A DNA stretch of 22,609 nt from CAYWHE01 sp964458125. GTDB taxonomy: Bacteria > Bacteroidota > Bacteroidia > AKYH767-A > OLB10. The stretch is taken from the NCBI GenBank assembly GCA_964458125.1, contig CAYWHE010000044.1:1-22609 (forward strand), written 5' to 3'. Within the stretch, counting starts at the first letter, position 1, and each line of letters starts with the position of its first letter. Below the pieces are notes generated by a model that was given only the letters and a program-made list of their open reading frames with translations, made no database searches and had not been told where the DNA came from. A program made the position numbers and the translations under genes. This document shows, piece by piece, positions 1-7,460 of the stretch.

Positions 1-363
1 TGTATCACCATCCTGTTCTGCCTCCTCGCCTGGGCCGGATGTGAAAAGGATTACCTTTCAACCCAGCAGGTTGAAATTACGGCACAGGTCAGTTTTTCCA
101 AAGACGTTGTTCCCATCTTAACGGAAGATTGCGCCACCCCGAATTGCCATGTGGCCGGTGCAATATCGCCGAACCTGAGCGCAGACCAGGCTTATGACGA
201 ATTAACCGGGCTCGGTTATGTCGATACTACCAATGCGGAAGGCAGTATCCTTTATAAAAGGCTTATTGCCACTACCGATCCCATGCCTCCCAGTGAAAAG
301 CTTACACCTGAAGAAATCGGATATATCCTGGCCTGGATTAAACAAGGCGCTTTAAATAATTAA
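1..363 (+). CDS. Haem-motif (CX4CH) lipoprotein, 5' partial
   Basis: The frame is open from the first base, so the start lies just outside the window; 120 residues are visible. The first residues are hydrophobic and end in a lipobox (LAWAGC, Cys at visible residue 14), so this is probably an exported lipoprotein. Visible residues 44-50 read CATPNCH, a CX4CH haem-attachment motif, within the context FSKDVVPILTEDC that is typical of short planctomycete-type (PSCyt1-like) cytochrome c domains. A later DPMPPSEKL segment could give the axial Met. The C-terminus (IGYILAWIKQGALNN) fits the final helix of the same domain. It is followed after 14 bases by the DUF5777 gene and is probably the first visible gene of the redox operon. 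The cytochrome assignment is good; the electron partner is unknown. Confidence 0.75.
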   Translation, partial: CITILFCLLAWAGCEKDYLSTQQVEITAQVSFSKDVVPILTEDCATPNCHVAGAISPNLSADQAYDELTGLGYVDTTNAEGSILYKRLIATTDPMPPSEKLTPEEIGYILAWIKQGALNN

Positions 364-377
364 AAAGCAACTAAACT

Positions 378-1286
378 ATGAAAGAATTTAAAAAAGTACT
401 GTCTCACAAGTATGTGATACTCCTGCTGACCGTGCTGGCTGTACCGGTTGCTGCCCGGGCCCAGGAAAATACGGAAACCAAACCCGCACCCGCTCCCAGA
501 GAGTATGTGAAGGCAACTTTTGAAAACGGAGTTTTAATCAACAACCAGACGGTGGAAGCCCCCGGTAAAAAAACCCTGGATTTTATGATCCAGCACAGGT
601 TTGGTGTGATTGAAAATGCCAAGGACCTGTACGGGATATTTGCTCCTTCCAACATACGCCTGGGATTGAATTACGGAATTACCAAACGCATTTCACTGGG
701 TCTTGGGATCACCAAAAATAAAATGCAGTATGACCTGAACGGCAAGGTCATCATCTTTCGCCAGGCAAAGAAAAAAGGCATGCCGGTTTCCATCACCTAT
801 TTCGGATGTGTGGCCCGGAGTACCAAGGAAAAGGAAAACTTCCTGAACCAGGAAGGCAAATTCAAGGAAACCAATAAACTGACCTATTTCCATGAACTGA
901 TGATTGCCAGGAAAATCAACCGCCAGATTTCCCTTCAGGTAGGTTTTACCTATGCCTACATCAATATCCTGGATTCGATTTACGGACAGCATGATTTCTA
1001 CGGGGCTTCATTCGCGGGCAGGTATAAATTCAGTCCGCAGTCATCCATAGCGGTTGATTTTGATTACCCGCTGAATGTTTCCGGCATCAATGAAACGGTT
1101 AAACCCCTGCCAAATCTTAGTCTGGGCTATGAATTATCCACCGGAAGTCACCAGTTTCAGGTATTTGTAACGACAGGAAGCAGCATAATCGACCAGGACA
1201 GCCGTGTATTAAACACGAATAATTTTACGGACCGGAAGGTTCTGATCGGATTTAACATTACCAGGCAATGGGGCTTTAAAAAATAG
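378..1286 (+). CDS. DUF5777-family outer-membrane beta-barrel-like protein
   Basis: 302 residues with a signal peptide (hydrophobic residues 13-27, likely cleavage after ARA/Q). The mature part is made of alternating short strands with aromatic ends (for example LGLNYGITKRISLGLGIT and YYELST-like patterns), as in outer-membrane barrels, and matches my recollection of the Bacteroidota family DUF5777 (FAPSNIRLGLNYG, NGV.INNQTVE). Its function is not established. The family often sits beside cytochrome and NrfD/ferredoxin genes, as here, which suggests an envelope role tied to respiration. The start has an A-rich upstream region (taaaaagcaactaaact) rather than a Shine-Dalgarno box. Family assignment is from memory of the pattern. 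Confidence 0.75.
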   Translation: MKEFKKVLSHKYVILLLTVLAVPVAARAQENTETKPAPAPREYVKATFENGVLINNQTVEAPGKKTLDFMIQHRFGVIENAKDLYGIFAPSNIRLGLNYGITKRISLGLGITKNKMQYDLNGKVIIFRQAKKKGMPVSITYFGCVARSTKEKENFLNQEGKFKETNKLTYFHELMIARKINRQISLQVGFTYAYINILDSIYGQHDFYGASFAGRYKFSPQSSIAVDFDYPLNVSGINETVKPLPNLSLGYELSTGSHQFQVFVTTGSSIIDQDSRVLNTNNFTDRKVLIGFNITRQWGFKK

Positions 1287-1362
1287 ACCTGTCGACGTTG
1301 CAGCCCAGGCTGTGAGGATGAAATAAAGTGGTTATTTAAAAGGTACATCTAAAATTTTTTTT

Positions 1363-2307
1363 ATGGAAAAAGAACCTGAAAAATCCAACCGCAGGAAATT
1401 CCTGAAATTCGGATTGCTTGCCGGTGGTGCAAGCCTGGCAGCAGGTGTTGCACTCCGGACCGACATACTGGGTGAAAGCCAGGCCAGCCCGGGCAAAAAG
1501 GTAAAGGTGTTACTGGCCGACGGTACGTTGGCCGAGGTGGACAGCACTCACCTGAAACGTCATCCGGCGGAAAACAAATTAACCGAACACCAGATTCGCG
1601 AAGGAATAGAAGGGAAAAAATTTGTGATGGTTATCGACCTGTCACGCTGCGCCAATGCACGCAAATGCGTGGAAGGATGCCAGAAGATGCATCATAAACA
1701 ACCCCCCACCGAATGGATCAAAGTGCGGAAAATGCAGGAAGCCGAAAACACGGCCCCTTACTGGATGCCCCAACCTTGTTTTCACTGTGATAATCCTCCC
1801 TGCACGAAAGTTTGCCCTGTTGATGCCACCTTTAAACGTCAGGACGGCATTGTCCTGATCGATAATGAAAGATGCATTGGTTGCCGCTTTTGTATGGCCG
1901 CATGCCCCTATAATGCACGTTCCTTCAACTGGGGAGAAAACTGGGGAGAAGCCCCAAAAGACTCTGTGAATTCGGATGGATGCTGCGATTATACTCCGGA
2001 AAGCAGTTACCCGGCAAAAATGGGTACCGTTGAAAAATGTGATTTCTGCCCGGATATGGCCCGCAAAGGTGAACTGCCCGACTGCGTGACCGCCTGTCCG
2101 AACGGAACGATATTTTTCGGTGATGCCAATGAAGATGTGGTATCCAACGGAGATGAAACCGTCCGCCTGAGTGAATTACTCAAAAAAAGGGCCGGTTACC
2201 GCTTTATGGAGGACCTGGGAACCGAACCCCGGGTTTATTACCTTCCTGCCGTGAATCGTCAGTTTCCATTTGAAGATGATCCGGAAGTTCACAATGCAAC
2301 GGAATAA
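1363..2307 (+). CDS. Tat-exported four-cluster ferredoxin subunit (NrfC/HybA/DsrO-like)
   Basis: 314 residues. The N-terminus has a twin-arginine signal (SNRRKFLKFG, Arg10-Arg11, then a hydrophobic stretch to about 36), so the protein is exported folded with its clusters. Four cysteine groups follow: Cys96/102/106, Cys139/142/147/151, Cys171/174/177/181 and Cys226/229/241/245, the arrangement of electron-transfer subunits in the DMSO reductase-like (CISM) superfamily. The first group should read CX2CX2CX3C, but the second position is Ala99, so one cluster is probably altered. No C-terminal membrane anchor is present. The next gene, 16 bases on, encodes the NrfD-type membrane subunit, so the pair probably carries electrons between the quinone pool and periplasmic cytochromes. 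It lacks the DUF3341 neighbour of alternative complex III. Confidence 0.85.
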   Translation: MEKEPEKSNRRKFLKFGLLAGGASLAAGVALRTDILGESQASPGKKVKVLLADGTLAEVDSTHLKRHPAENKLTEHQIREGIEGKKFVMVIDLSRCANARKCVEGCQKMHHKQPPTEWIKVRKMQEAENTAPYWMPQPCFHCDNPPCTKVCPVDATFKRQDGIVLIDNERCIGCRFCMAACPYNARSFNWGENWGEAPKDSVNSDGCCDYTPESSYPAKMGTVEKCDFCPDMARKGELPDCVTACPNGTIFFGDANEDVVSNGDETVRLSELLKKRAGYRFMEDLGTEPRVYYLPAVNRQFPFEDDPEVHNATE

Positions 2308-2323
2308 TTAAAAAAAGTCATTT

Positions 2324-3694
2324 ATGGAAACGCATGAACATTATTCTCAACTGAGCCTTGAGCAACAGGTGGCCTACCGTCAGGAATTCAGGGAAACGGT
2401 TTTGCGCCCGTTGAGACATACGGGCACCATCGGGAAATTATGGATCGCCCTGCTGCTGCTGATATTTCTTTTTGGCTGCTACGCTTATTACATCCAGCTT
2501 CGTGACGGGTTAAAGGTTACCGCCCTGCGCGATTATGCCTCCTGGGGTTTATACATTTCTAATTTCGTCTTTTTTGTTGCCATCAGCCTGGTGGGCGCCC
2601 TGATATCTTCCATTTTACGTCTGACGAACTTTGGGTGGCATCGACCGCTGACCCGTATCGCCGAAATCATTGCCGTGGCCGGAATTATTTTCGCCGGCCT
2701 GATCATCGTAGTTGATATGGGAAGACCCGACAGAATATTATACCTGTTTGCCTATGGACGCATTCAGTCACCGATCGTCTGGGATGTGATCGTGGTATCC
2801 ACCTATCTCGTCACCAGCGTACTGTTTCTTTATCTTCCGCTCCTTCCGGGCATTGCGCTTTGCAGGGATGTGCTTACGGAAAAACCAAAATGGCAGCGGT
2901 GGATGTATAAATTCCTGGCCATGGGCTGGGACGGCAGCCGGAAACAATGGGACATCATGAAAAAAAGCGTGGCTATCCTGAGCATTCTGGTTATACCTTT
3001 AGCGGTATCCATCCATACCGTAACGGCCTGGTTGTTTGCCACCACCCTTCGCCCGGGCTGGGACAGTACGAATTTCGGACCTTATTTTGTCGCAGGGGCT
3101 TTCCAGGCCGGAACAGCCTGTGTCATCATCGGTATTTTCGTATTCCGGAAAGCCTATAAACTGGAAAAATACATCACGGATCTTCATTTCGATAACATGG
3201 GCAAGTTGTTGGTTTTTCTGTGCATTGTCTATGCTTATTTTAATGTCAATGAATACCTGGTACCGGCTTATAAAATGAGAACGGCCGAGGCGAAATTACT
3301 GAACGATCTGCTGATCGGGCCCTATGCACCGGTTTACTGGTCGGTTCAGGTATTCGGTATGGCCCTTCCCGCCATGACACTCTTGTTCCGGAAGGCGAGA
3401 AGGCCACTGCCCCTGACCATTATTGCAGTCATGGTCGTGGTTGGAGCCTGGCTGAAGCGTTACCTGATTGTCACCCCGATCATGCTCAATCCGTATGTCG
3501 AAATTCAGGATGTGCCTGCCAACTGGGCCACCTATTTTCCTTCCTGGGTTGAGATATCCATCGTGTCGGCTTCCCTGGCCGGCGTATTGCTGATCATTAC
3601 CATTTTCTCCAAACTATTCCCCATTATTTCCATCTGGGAAACCATGGAAGGAGAAGGCATTGATCTGGAAGATATTGATAACACTAAAAAATAG
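2324..3694 (+). CDS. NrfD/HybB/DsrP-type quinone-interacting membrane subunit
   Basis: 456 residues with about ten membrane helices (roughly 40-62, 74-98, 112-133, 147-175, 213-240, 250-270, 285-310, 328-350, 362-385, 405-432). Features of the NrfD/PsrC family are visible: YASWGLYISNFVFFVAIS in helix 2, ADMGRP-like VVDMGRPDR after helix 3, and a C-terminal LFPIISIWE. Ten helices is the HybB/DsrP/ActC type rather than the eight-helix NrfD. The expected role is quinol oxidation or quinone reduction at the periplasmic face, passing electrons to the ferredoxin encoded just upstream. The ATG at 2324 sits 16 bases after the ferredoxin stop, consistent with co-transcription. No catalytic molybdenum, haem or hydrogenase subunit is in view. 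Confidence 0.88.
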   Translation: METHEHYSQLSLEQQVAYRQEFRETVLRPLRHTGTIGKLWIALLLLIFLFGCYAYYIQLRDGLKVTALRDYASWGLYISNFVFFVAISLVGALISSILRLTNFGWHRPLTRIAEIIAVAGIIFAGLIIVVDMGRPDRILYLFAYGRIQSPIVWDVIVVSTYLVTSVLFLYLPLLPGIALCRDVLTEKPKWQRWMYKFLAMGWDGSRKQWDIMKKSVAILSILVIPLAVSIHTVTAWLFATTLRPGWDSTNFGPYFVAGAFQAGTACVIIGIFVFRKAYKLEKYITDLHFDNMGKLLVFLCIVYAYFNVNEYLVPAYKMRTAEAKLLNDLLIGPYAPVYWSVQVFGMALPAMTLLFRKARRPLPLTIIAVMVVVGAWLKRYLIVTPIMLNPYVEIQDVPANWATYFPSWVEISIVSASLAGVLLIITIFSKLFPIISIWETMEGEGIDLEDIDNTKK

Positions 3695-3698
3695 CGCT

Positions 3699-4316
3699 AT
3701 GAAATTCAATCATTCATGCTGTCTTCTCCCGGGTTACAGGTCCTTGTTTTTTGTTGTGTTGCTCGTGTTTTTTTCCGGTGTTACCGGTTCGCTGATGGCA
3801 CAGGAGGAAAAGGAAGAGGAGGCTGCCATACAAGAGGCCGTCATTCACCTGACCTTTTCCCAAACGGATACCACGCGGATTTGTACGGCACTGGTAACAG
3901 CAGGCGGTAAACCAGTTCAGGAAAAGGAAGTTCATTTCTATATTAAAAGGATGTATAGCCTGCTTCCGGTTGGCAGTGCAGTTGAAACCGACACAAGCGG
4001 TACGGCCATCATGGAATATCCACTGGACATGCCAGGGGATGAAAGAGGCCAATATACGGTTGTTGCCAAAATAGAAGATGACGACACCTTCGGTACGGTG
4101 GAGGAAGCTGCAGAGGTAAAATGGGGCGTCAGCCCCGCCGGTGAACATAATCGTTGGGAACATCGTTCTCTTTCGGCTTCCCGGGAGCATGCACCAACTT
4201 ACCTGATACTTGTTTCCAACCTGATAATTGCCGTTATTTGGGGTGTTCTTTTATACGTGGTTATCCAGGTATTCAGGATCAGGAAAGAAAGCAGGCTCAT
4301 CAACATAAAAAAATAA
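3699..4316 (+). CDS. Single-pass membrane protein with Ig-like periplasmic domain
   Basis: 205 residues from the ATG at 3699, only 4 bases after the NrfD stop. A longer in-frame start at 3660 would overlap the NrfD gene and spoil the signal sequence, so 3699 is preferred. It has an N-terminal signal (about 15-35, ending LMAQ), an acidic linker, a beta-rich domain (about 45-150; the GGKPVQEKEVHFYIKR and DTSGTAIMEYPL segments resemble bacterial Ig-like or carboxypeptidase-regulatory folds), then one C-terminal helix (about 170-194) and a basic tail. No cofactor motif is present. Position between the NrfD and cytochrome c genes suggests an accessory or scaffold subunit of the same complex. Function is inferred from context only. 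Confidence 0.7.
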   Translation: MKFNHSCCLLPGYRSLFFVVLLVFFSGVTGSLMAQEEKEEEAAIQEAVIHLTFSQTDTTRICTALVTAGGKPVQEKEVHFYIKRMYSLLPVGSAVETDTSGTAIMEYPLDMPGDERGQYTVVAKIEDDDTFGTVEEAAEVKWGVSPAGEHNRWEHRSLSASREHAPTYLILVSNLIIAVIWGVLLYVVIQVFRIRKESRLINIKK

Positions 4317-4345
4317 CTCTACAAATTAAATTAAAAAGTAAATTT

Positions 4346-4783
4346 ATGAAAACAAAATTGAAAAATAAAACCGCTGCTTGTGCCGGGTTACTGATGGTTG
4401 CACTGATGTTGATTTTTACCCAATTCACCGTTGCCCAGGACAAGCCAAAGGGAAAGCCATGGGCTGCGCCTGAATCAGCAGTAAAAATGAAAAACCCGGT
4501 GAAAGCCGATGATGCGAATTTAAAGGAGGCCAAGGATTTATATGCCCAGCATTGCAAGTCCTGTCACGGCCCGAAAGGAAAGGGCGACGGACCCAAAGCG
4601 GAGAAAATTGACATATCATGCGGTGATTTTTCATCTGCAGAAATGGAAAAATTATCCGATGGCGACCTCTTTTATAAAACAACTGAAGGAAGAAAACCCA
4701 TGCCCTCCTTTAAGGAAAAACTCTCTGATAATGAAAGGTGGATGCTGGTAAACTATCTCCGGACATTAGCCAAGGCAAAATAG
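4346..4783 (+). CDS. Periplasmic monohaem cytochrome c (class I)
   Basis: 145 residues. A signal peptide (about 1-30, ending TVA/QD) precedes a single cytochrome c domain. The haem-binding motif is CKSCH at residues 70-74, in AKDLYAQHCKSCHGPKGKGDGP, and Met119 in RKPMPSF is the probable distal ligand. The C-terminal helix (DNERWMLVNYLRTLA) is typical of the family. It is the last gene before the terminator at 4885-4922, so it probably accepts or delivers electrons for the ferredoxin-NrfD module. An upstream in-frame extension to 4154 exists but overlaps the preceding gene and lacks a signal peptide at its start, so the ATG at 4346 is chosen. Confidence 0.88.
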   Translation: MKTKLKNKTAACAGLLMVALMLIFTQFTVAQDKPKGKPWAAPESAVKMKNPVKADDANLKEAKDLYAQHCKSCHGPKGKGDGPKAEKIDISCGDFSSAEMEKLSDGDLFYKTTEGRKPMPSFKEKLSDNERWMLVNYLRTLAKAK

Positions 4784-4784
4784 T

Positions 4785-5130
4785 ACTTGCAGGGTTTTGC
4801 AAAAGACCCTTGAATGACCTGTTTTCATGGTTTTTGAACCGCCTTTGAATGTTCATCATTCAAAAATTGCGGTGATTGGATTACCCGCCACGGACCTGTA
4901 AAAGGAACGTGGCGGTTTTTTTATCAGCTGGAAACAGGTTTATAAGGATGATTGGCTGCAACAGATGCGAAGTCAGGAGTGGCCTTTCCTGTCGGAATGG
5001 CAATGCGATAGCTGGCCGGTGCCTGGAGGATATTCCATGAATCCCATCAACAGGATAAATTGCTTAAACTTGCGTTTTATTTAAACGTTCAGGGCTATTT
5101 TGGTTCCGGTTATTCATTTTAAATTCGCTT
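4785..5130. other. Intergenic region with hairpins before and including a terminator
   Basis: A gene-free stretch of about 346 bases. It holds a small hairpin at 4791-4810 (AGGGT/ACCCT), a perfect 8-bp hairpin at 4844-4864 (TTTGAATG/CATTCAAA with a 5-base loop), the terminator listed separately at 4885-4922, and then sequence with no recognisable structure. A weak promoter-like TATTTTGG lies at 5096-5103 with a TTG at 5070-5072 (23 bases apart), upstream of the gene at 5131. Neither box matches the consensus fully. Confidence 0.5.
4885..4922 (+). terminator. Rho-independent terminator of the redox operon
   Basis: A perfect 8-bp stem CCGCCACG (4885-4892) / CGTGGCGG (4908-4915) with a 15-base loop that contains a further CCT/AGG pairing, followed by seven T residues (4916-4922). 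It lies about 100 bases after the cytochrome c stop on the plus strand. Confidence 0.9.
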
Positions 5131-6165
5131 ATGCCTGGATATAATCCTTCTGTTAAAATCACCAGGCCGGTCCTTTTCGGCCTGATCCTGTTGATGGTGT
5201 GTGGTTGCCGTGCTGGTAACAATAAAAAATCTTCTGAAATACTGGTTCATGGCAGCTTTGAAAATGCAGCCCGCAGTGTCATTTATGTATTCTCCTATCC
5301 CGATACGAATTCGATTTACCTGGGCTTAAAGGCAATTATTGATTCTTCCCTGGTGGATCAGCGGGGAAATTATTCTTTTCATATCAGGGCTCACTTCCCG
5401 TTTGCCTTTAACCTGGAAACAAAGGATTCGGTGCTGGTTTCCAATTTGTTTTTAACCCCGGGGGATGAACTGGAATTGAATTTTAAAGGAGAAAACAACC
5501 AGCCGGAAATTGGCTCTTCCGGTCAGGCCTCCCGGTTTAACAACTTTCTCCTTCAACTGGCAGATACCTTTTACAAAGATCCGGAAACGAGGAAGATCTA
5601 CTACATTTCCACCAATTACATGTCCCTTCCACGTTTCACCGATTATTGCAGGGAGAGAATGGATAAGCAGCTCGGTTTTTTTCACCGCTATTTTAAAGAT
5701 GAAACCCTGCAAAAGGAGTTCGGCGATTATGCCCTTCATACCATCCGGTATGGCATAGGCTGCGATAAACTCATGTACCTGTGGAAAAAAAGAATGAAGC
5801 AGGAACCGGTGTCTGTCGATTCCTCCTGGTTTGATTTTATTACACCGGCATTCCTGGAGAACCGGGATGCCTTGTTTTGTCCGGCTTATATCCGGTTTTT
5901 AAACCTGTACCTGAAAGATTATTATGAACGCATGCAGGAAAAACGATTGTTGTCGGGAGATTATTCCAGGCCCCCTCTGCCTGCAGTGGAAAAATTCAGA
6001 CTTGCCGGTCAGTTGTTTCACCGGCCTTTCAGGGATGTGGTCTGGCTGAATATTATTACCGATGAAATGAAATCGAGTCAGGATTCCATGGAGTCCGGAT
6101 ACCGGGTTTCCATGCCTTTGGATTCCATGATCACCTGGTTTAAAAGCAAATATCCTGAAAACTGA
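5131..6165 (+). CDS. Lipoprotein resembling TlpA N-terminal (DUF4369-like) region, no thioredoxin domain
   Basis: 344 residues. The N-terminus has a hydrophobic segment and a lipobox (LMVCGC, Cys26), so it is probably anchored in the envelope. Residues about 36-130 form a beta-rich domain (ILVHGSFENA, IDSSLVDQRGNYSFHI, LFLTPGDELEL) like the DUF4369-type start of Bacteroidota TlpA-family disulfide reductases. Residues about 130-340 are helical. In such proteins a redoxin domain with a CXXC site would follow, but here the protein stops at KSKYPEN. Cysteines 173, 211 and 250 or so do not form a CXXC. The membrane protein gene follows after 19 bases and is probably co-transcribed. Family placement is moderate; function is unknown. 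Confidence 0.65.
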   Translation: MPGYNPSVKITRPVLFGLILLMVCGCRAGNNKKSSEILVHGSFENAARSVIYVFSYPDTNSIYLGLKAIIDSSLVDQRGNYSFHIRAHFPFAFNLETKDSVLVSNLFLTPGDELELNFKGENNQPEIGSSGQASRFNNFLLQLADTFYKDPETRKIYYISTNYMSLPRFTDYCRERMDKQLGFFHRYFKDETLQKEFGDYALHTIRYGIGCDKLMYLWKKRMKQEPVSVDSSWFDFITPAFLENRDALFCPAYIRFLNLYLKDYYERMQEKRLLSGDYSRPPLPAVEKFRLAGQLFHRPFRDVVWLNIITDEMKSSQDSMESGYRVSMPLDSMITWFKSKYPEN

Positions 6166-6184
6166 TGGAATAGCCTGAGGCCGC

Positions 6185-6772
6185 ATGGAACTGAGACGAC
6201 TGATTTTCCAGGAGCTGATCCCGGTATTGATTTATATTTCCGATGCTGTTTTTTCAGGATTGAAGGTGCTGGTACCTGTTGTCTTTGGATTGAAAATTTT
6301 CCACATCAGGCTGGTGAAACCGGACCTGGAAAAACTGGTAAAAAGTATGTGTATGCTGGTTCTGCTGGGCGGACTATTTTTTCTCACCCCGGTTTGCTTA
6401 AATACATGGACATCCCTGTCTTCCGGGGTGGAGGGCGAAACGGATTTTTTTATCGGCCTGGTAACCGGCTCTCAGTGGTATACGTTTTTTTTTCCGGCGT
6501 TTGTGTTTGGAGTTCTTCCGCAGTTGATGTGGTTCAGGCGCTTCAGGACGGTTTATGTGTTGGTTGTGCTGGTTGCCGCATGGTTTGTTTCCGGATTTCT
6601 GATGGAATACTTTTCGCCCGGGAAAACTTTTATTTTATCATCCTCAGCCAGATCTCCCGCGGTTCCATTATTGGTCTGGTTGAAAAAAGGAGTCCTGTTT
6701 ATCATCCTGTTGTGCACAGGCTATTGGTACGCCGGCAAAAGAAATCAGGCTGCAGGAAATTACCGTCCTTAA
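6185..6772 (+). CDS. Five-helix inner-membrane protein, unknown function
   Basis: 195 residues with about five membrane helices (roughly 12-38, 53-73, 98-117, 122-143, 163-183) and short charged loops (RRFR at 118-121, a basic C-terminus GKRNQ). No catalytic motif or known family is recognised. It starts 19 bases after the lipoprotein gene at 5131 and is probably in the same transcript. Codon use and composition look like the neighbours, apart from long T runs that simply encode Phe-rich helices. It could be the membrane partner of the upstream lipoprotein, but nothing in the sequence proves this. Confidence 0.65.
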   Translation: MELRRLIFQELIPVLIYISDAVFSGLKVLVPVVFGLKIFHIRLVKPDLEKLVKSMCMLVLLGGLFFLTPVCLNTWTSLSSGVEGETDFFIGLVTGSQWYTFFFPAFVFGVLPQLMWFRRFRTVYVLVVLVAAWFVSGFLMEYFSPGKTFILSSSARSPAVPLLVWLKKGVLFIILLCTGYWYAGKRNQAAGNYRP

Positions 6773-6780
6773 TAAATGAA

Positions 6781-6810
6781 GCCGGCCCTGGCATTTCCCA
6801 AAAGGCCGGC
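6781..6810. terminator. Probable bidirectional hairpin between convergent genes
   Basis: GCCGGCC (6781-6787) pairs with GGCCGGC (6804-6810) around a 16-base loop. It lies between the plus-strand membrane protein gene (ending 6772) and the minus-strand small gene (ending 6828). The flanking T tracts are short (ACATTTT on the plus side), so termination strength is uncertain. Confidence 0.5.
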
Positions 6811-6827
6811 ACATTTTAAAGAACGGT

Positions 6828-7058
6828 TCAGGCTAGTGTATTCCGGACGGATTCCGTTGTTCCCATCAGCATTTTTAAAACGGAGTATTTTAGATCATCC
6901 TTGCGGGAAGCTGGATATTCCCATCCGGTTACCTGGTTCAGACTGCTCATCAGGACTTTTTCATCCAGAAACGGATGTTCCTGTTTGATTTCATAAAACA
7001 AACTGAATACATGTTCGGTGTCGAACTGGAGGATGGATTGGTTTTGTAAATTGTGCAT
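6828..7058 (-). CDS. Small protein of duplicated cassette, copy A (76 aa)
   Basis: 76 residues, soluble, with no signal peptide or membrane helix. Residues 15-33 (EHVFSLFYEIKQEHPFLDE) are identical to the same block in the 69-aa protein at 7525-7734, and the two stay related through VTGWEYP and the basic C-terminal helix, so they are paralogues. I recognise no family. The 27 bases before the ATG (ending CAAAACCATAAAACC) also resemble the leader of copy B. A 20-codon ORF (7101-7163) with its own TACTTTTG box precedes it in the same direction, so both are probably on one transcript. Conservation between copies in both reading frame and leader supports a real gene despite its size. Confidence 0.75.
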   Translation of the reverse strand: MHNLQNQSILQFDTEHVFSLFYEIKQEHPFLDEKVLMSSLNQVTGWEYPASRKDDLKYSVLKMLMGTTESVRNTLA

Positions 7059-7100
7059 GGTTTTATGGTTTTGAGGGTTGAATTCAGAGGAATTTGGTTT

Positions 7101-7163
7101 TTACTTTTCGGTATCGGTATCGATGACGATTCTGACTTTTCCGGTGTACTTGATCCTGTTCAT
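7101..7163 (-). CDS. Tiny ORF (20 aa) of cassette copy A
   Basis: ATG at 7163, stop at 7101. The peptide begins MNRIKYTGK and ends VRIVIDTDTEK. Its C-terminal VIDTDT matches IIDTDT in the tiny ORF of copy B (7782-7868) at both protein and DNA level (GATACCGATACC shared). It lies 17 bases or so after the expected transcription start from the TACTTTTG box at 7186-7193 and 42 bases before the 76-aa gene. An in-frame ATG further upstream (7208, giving 34 residues) would overlap that promoter box, so the shorter form is preferred. It could be a secreted or signalling peptide, a leader peptide, or simply a conserved leader. Function is unknown. Confidence 0.5.
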   Translation of the reverse strand: MNRIKYTGKVRIVIDTDTEK

Positions 7164-7185
7164 CTTTTCATTTATACTGACAGGA

Positions 7186-7193
7186 CAAAAGTA
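7186..7193 (-). promoter_or_regulatory. Bacteroidota -7 box of cassette copy A
   Basis: On the minus strand the bases read TACTTTTG, a perfect match to TAnnTTTG. The following bases (TCCTGTCAGTATAA) resemble those after the copy B box. No TTTG is found 19 bases upstream, so the -33 element is weak or replaced by an activator site. Confidence 0.6.
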
Positions 7194-7460
7194 TCCATGG
7201 TGCATGCTACCACGGATACAGTTTATGAAGTACGATAACGCAAAAAAATAGCTAAAAAAAATATTAAAAATATATAATTAATTTAATTATAATTAGTTAT
7301 ATTAAAATAAAATAAAAAATATTAAAAATAGTAACAGTAGGCCCATTGGGTCAACTGAAAAAAATCAATAAATAGCCAGGTCAGGTTTGCCCTGGGTCTA
7401 CAAAATGCAATCTTCCTGTGTAAACAGGTAACCCGTTCACAAATGATTCAGGCCGGTAAA

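Noticed and set aside
1363..3694. Ferredoxin and NrfD genes as part of alternative complex III
   Set aside because: The ferredoxin is not fused to a molybdopterin-like domain, and there is no DUF3341 or second NrfD gene. The surrounding genes do not fit.
3660..3698. Upstream start for the Ig-like membrane protein
   Set aside because: It overlaps the NrfD gene and places charged residues before the signal sequence; the ATG at 3699 gives a clean signal peptide.
7053..7238. Plus-strand ORFs (7053-7238 and 7746-7964) opposite the tiny ORFs
   Set aside because: They show no similarity to each other beyond the mirror of the conserved peptide ends and lack promoter boxes in that direction. The minus-strand frames share boxes, leaders and neighbours.
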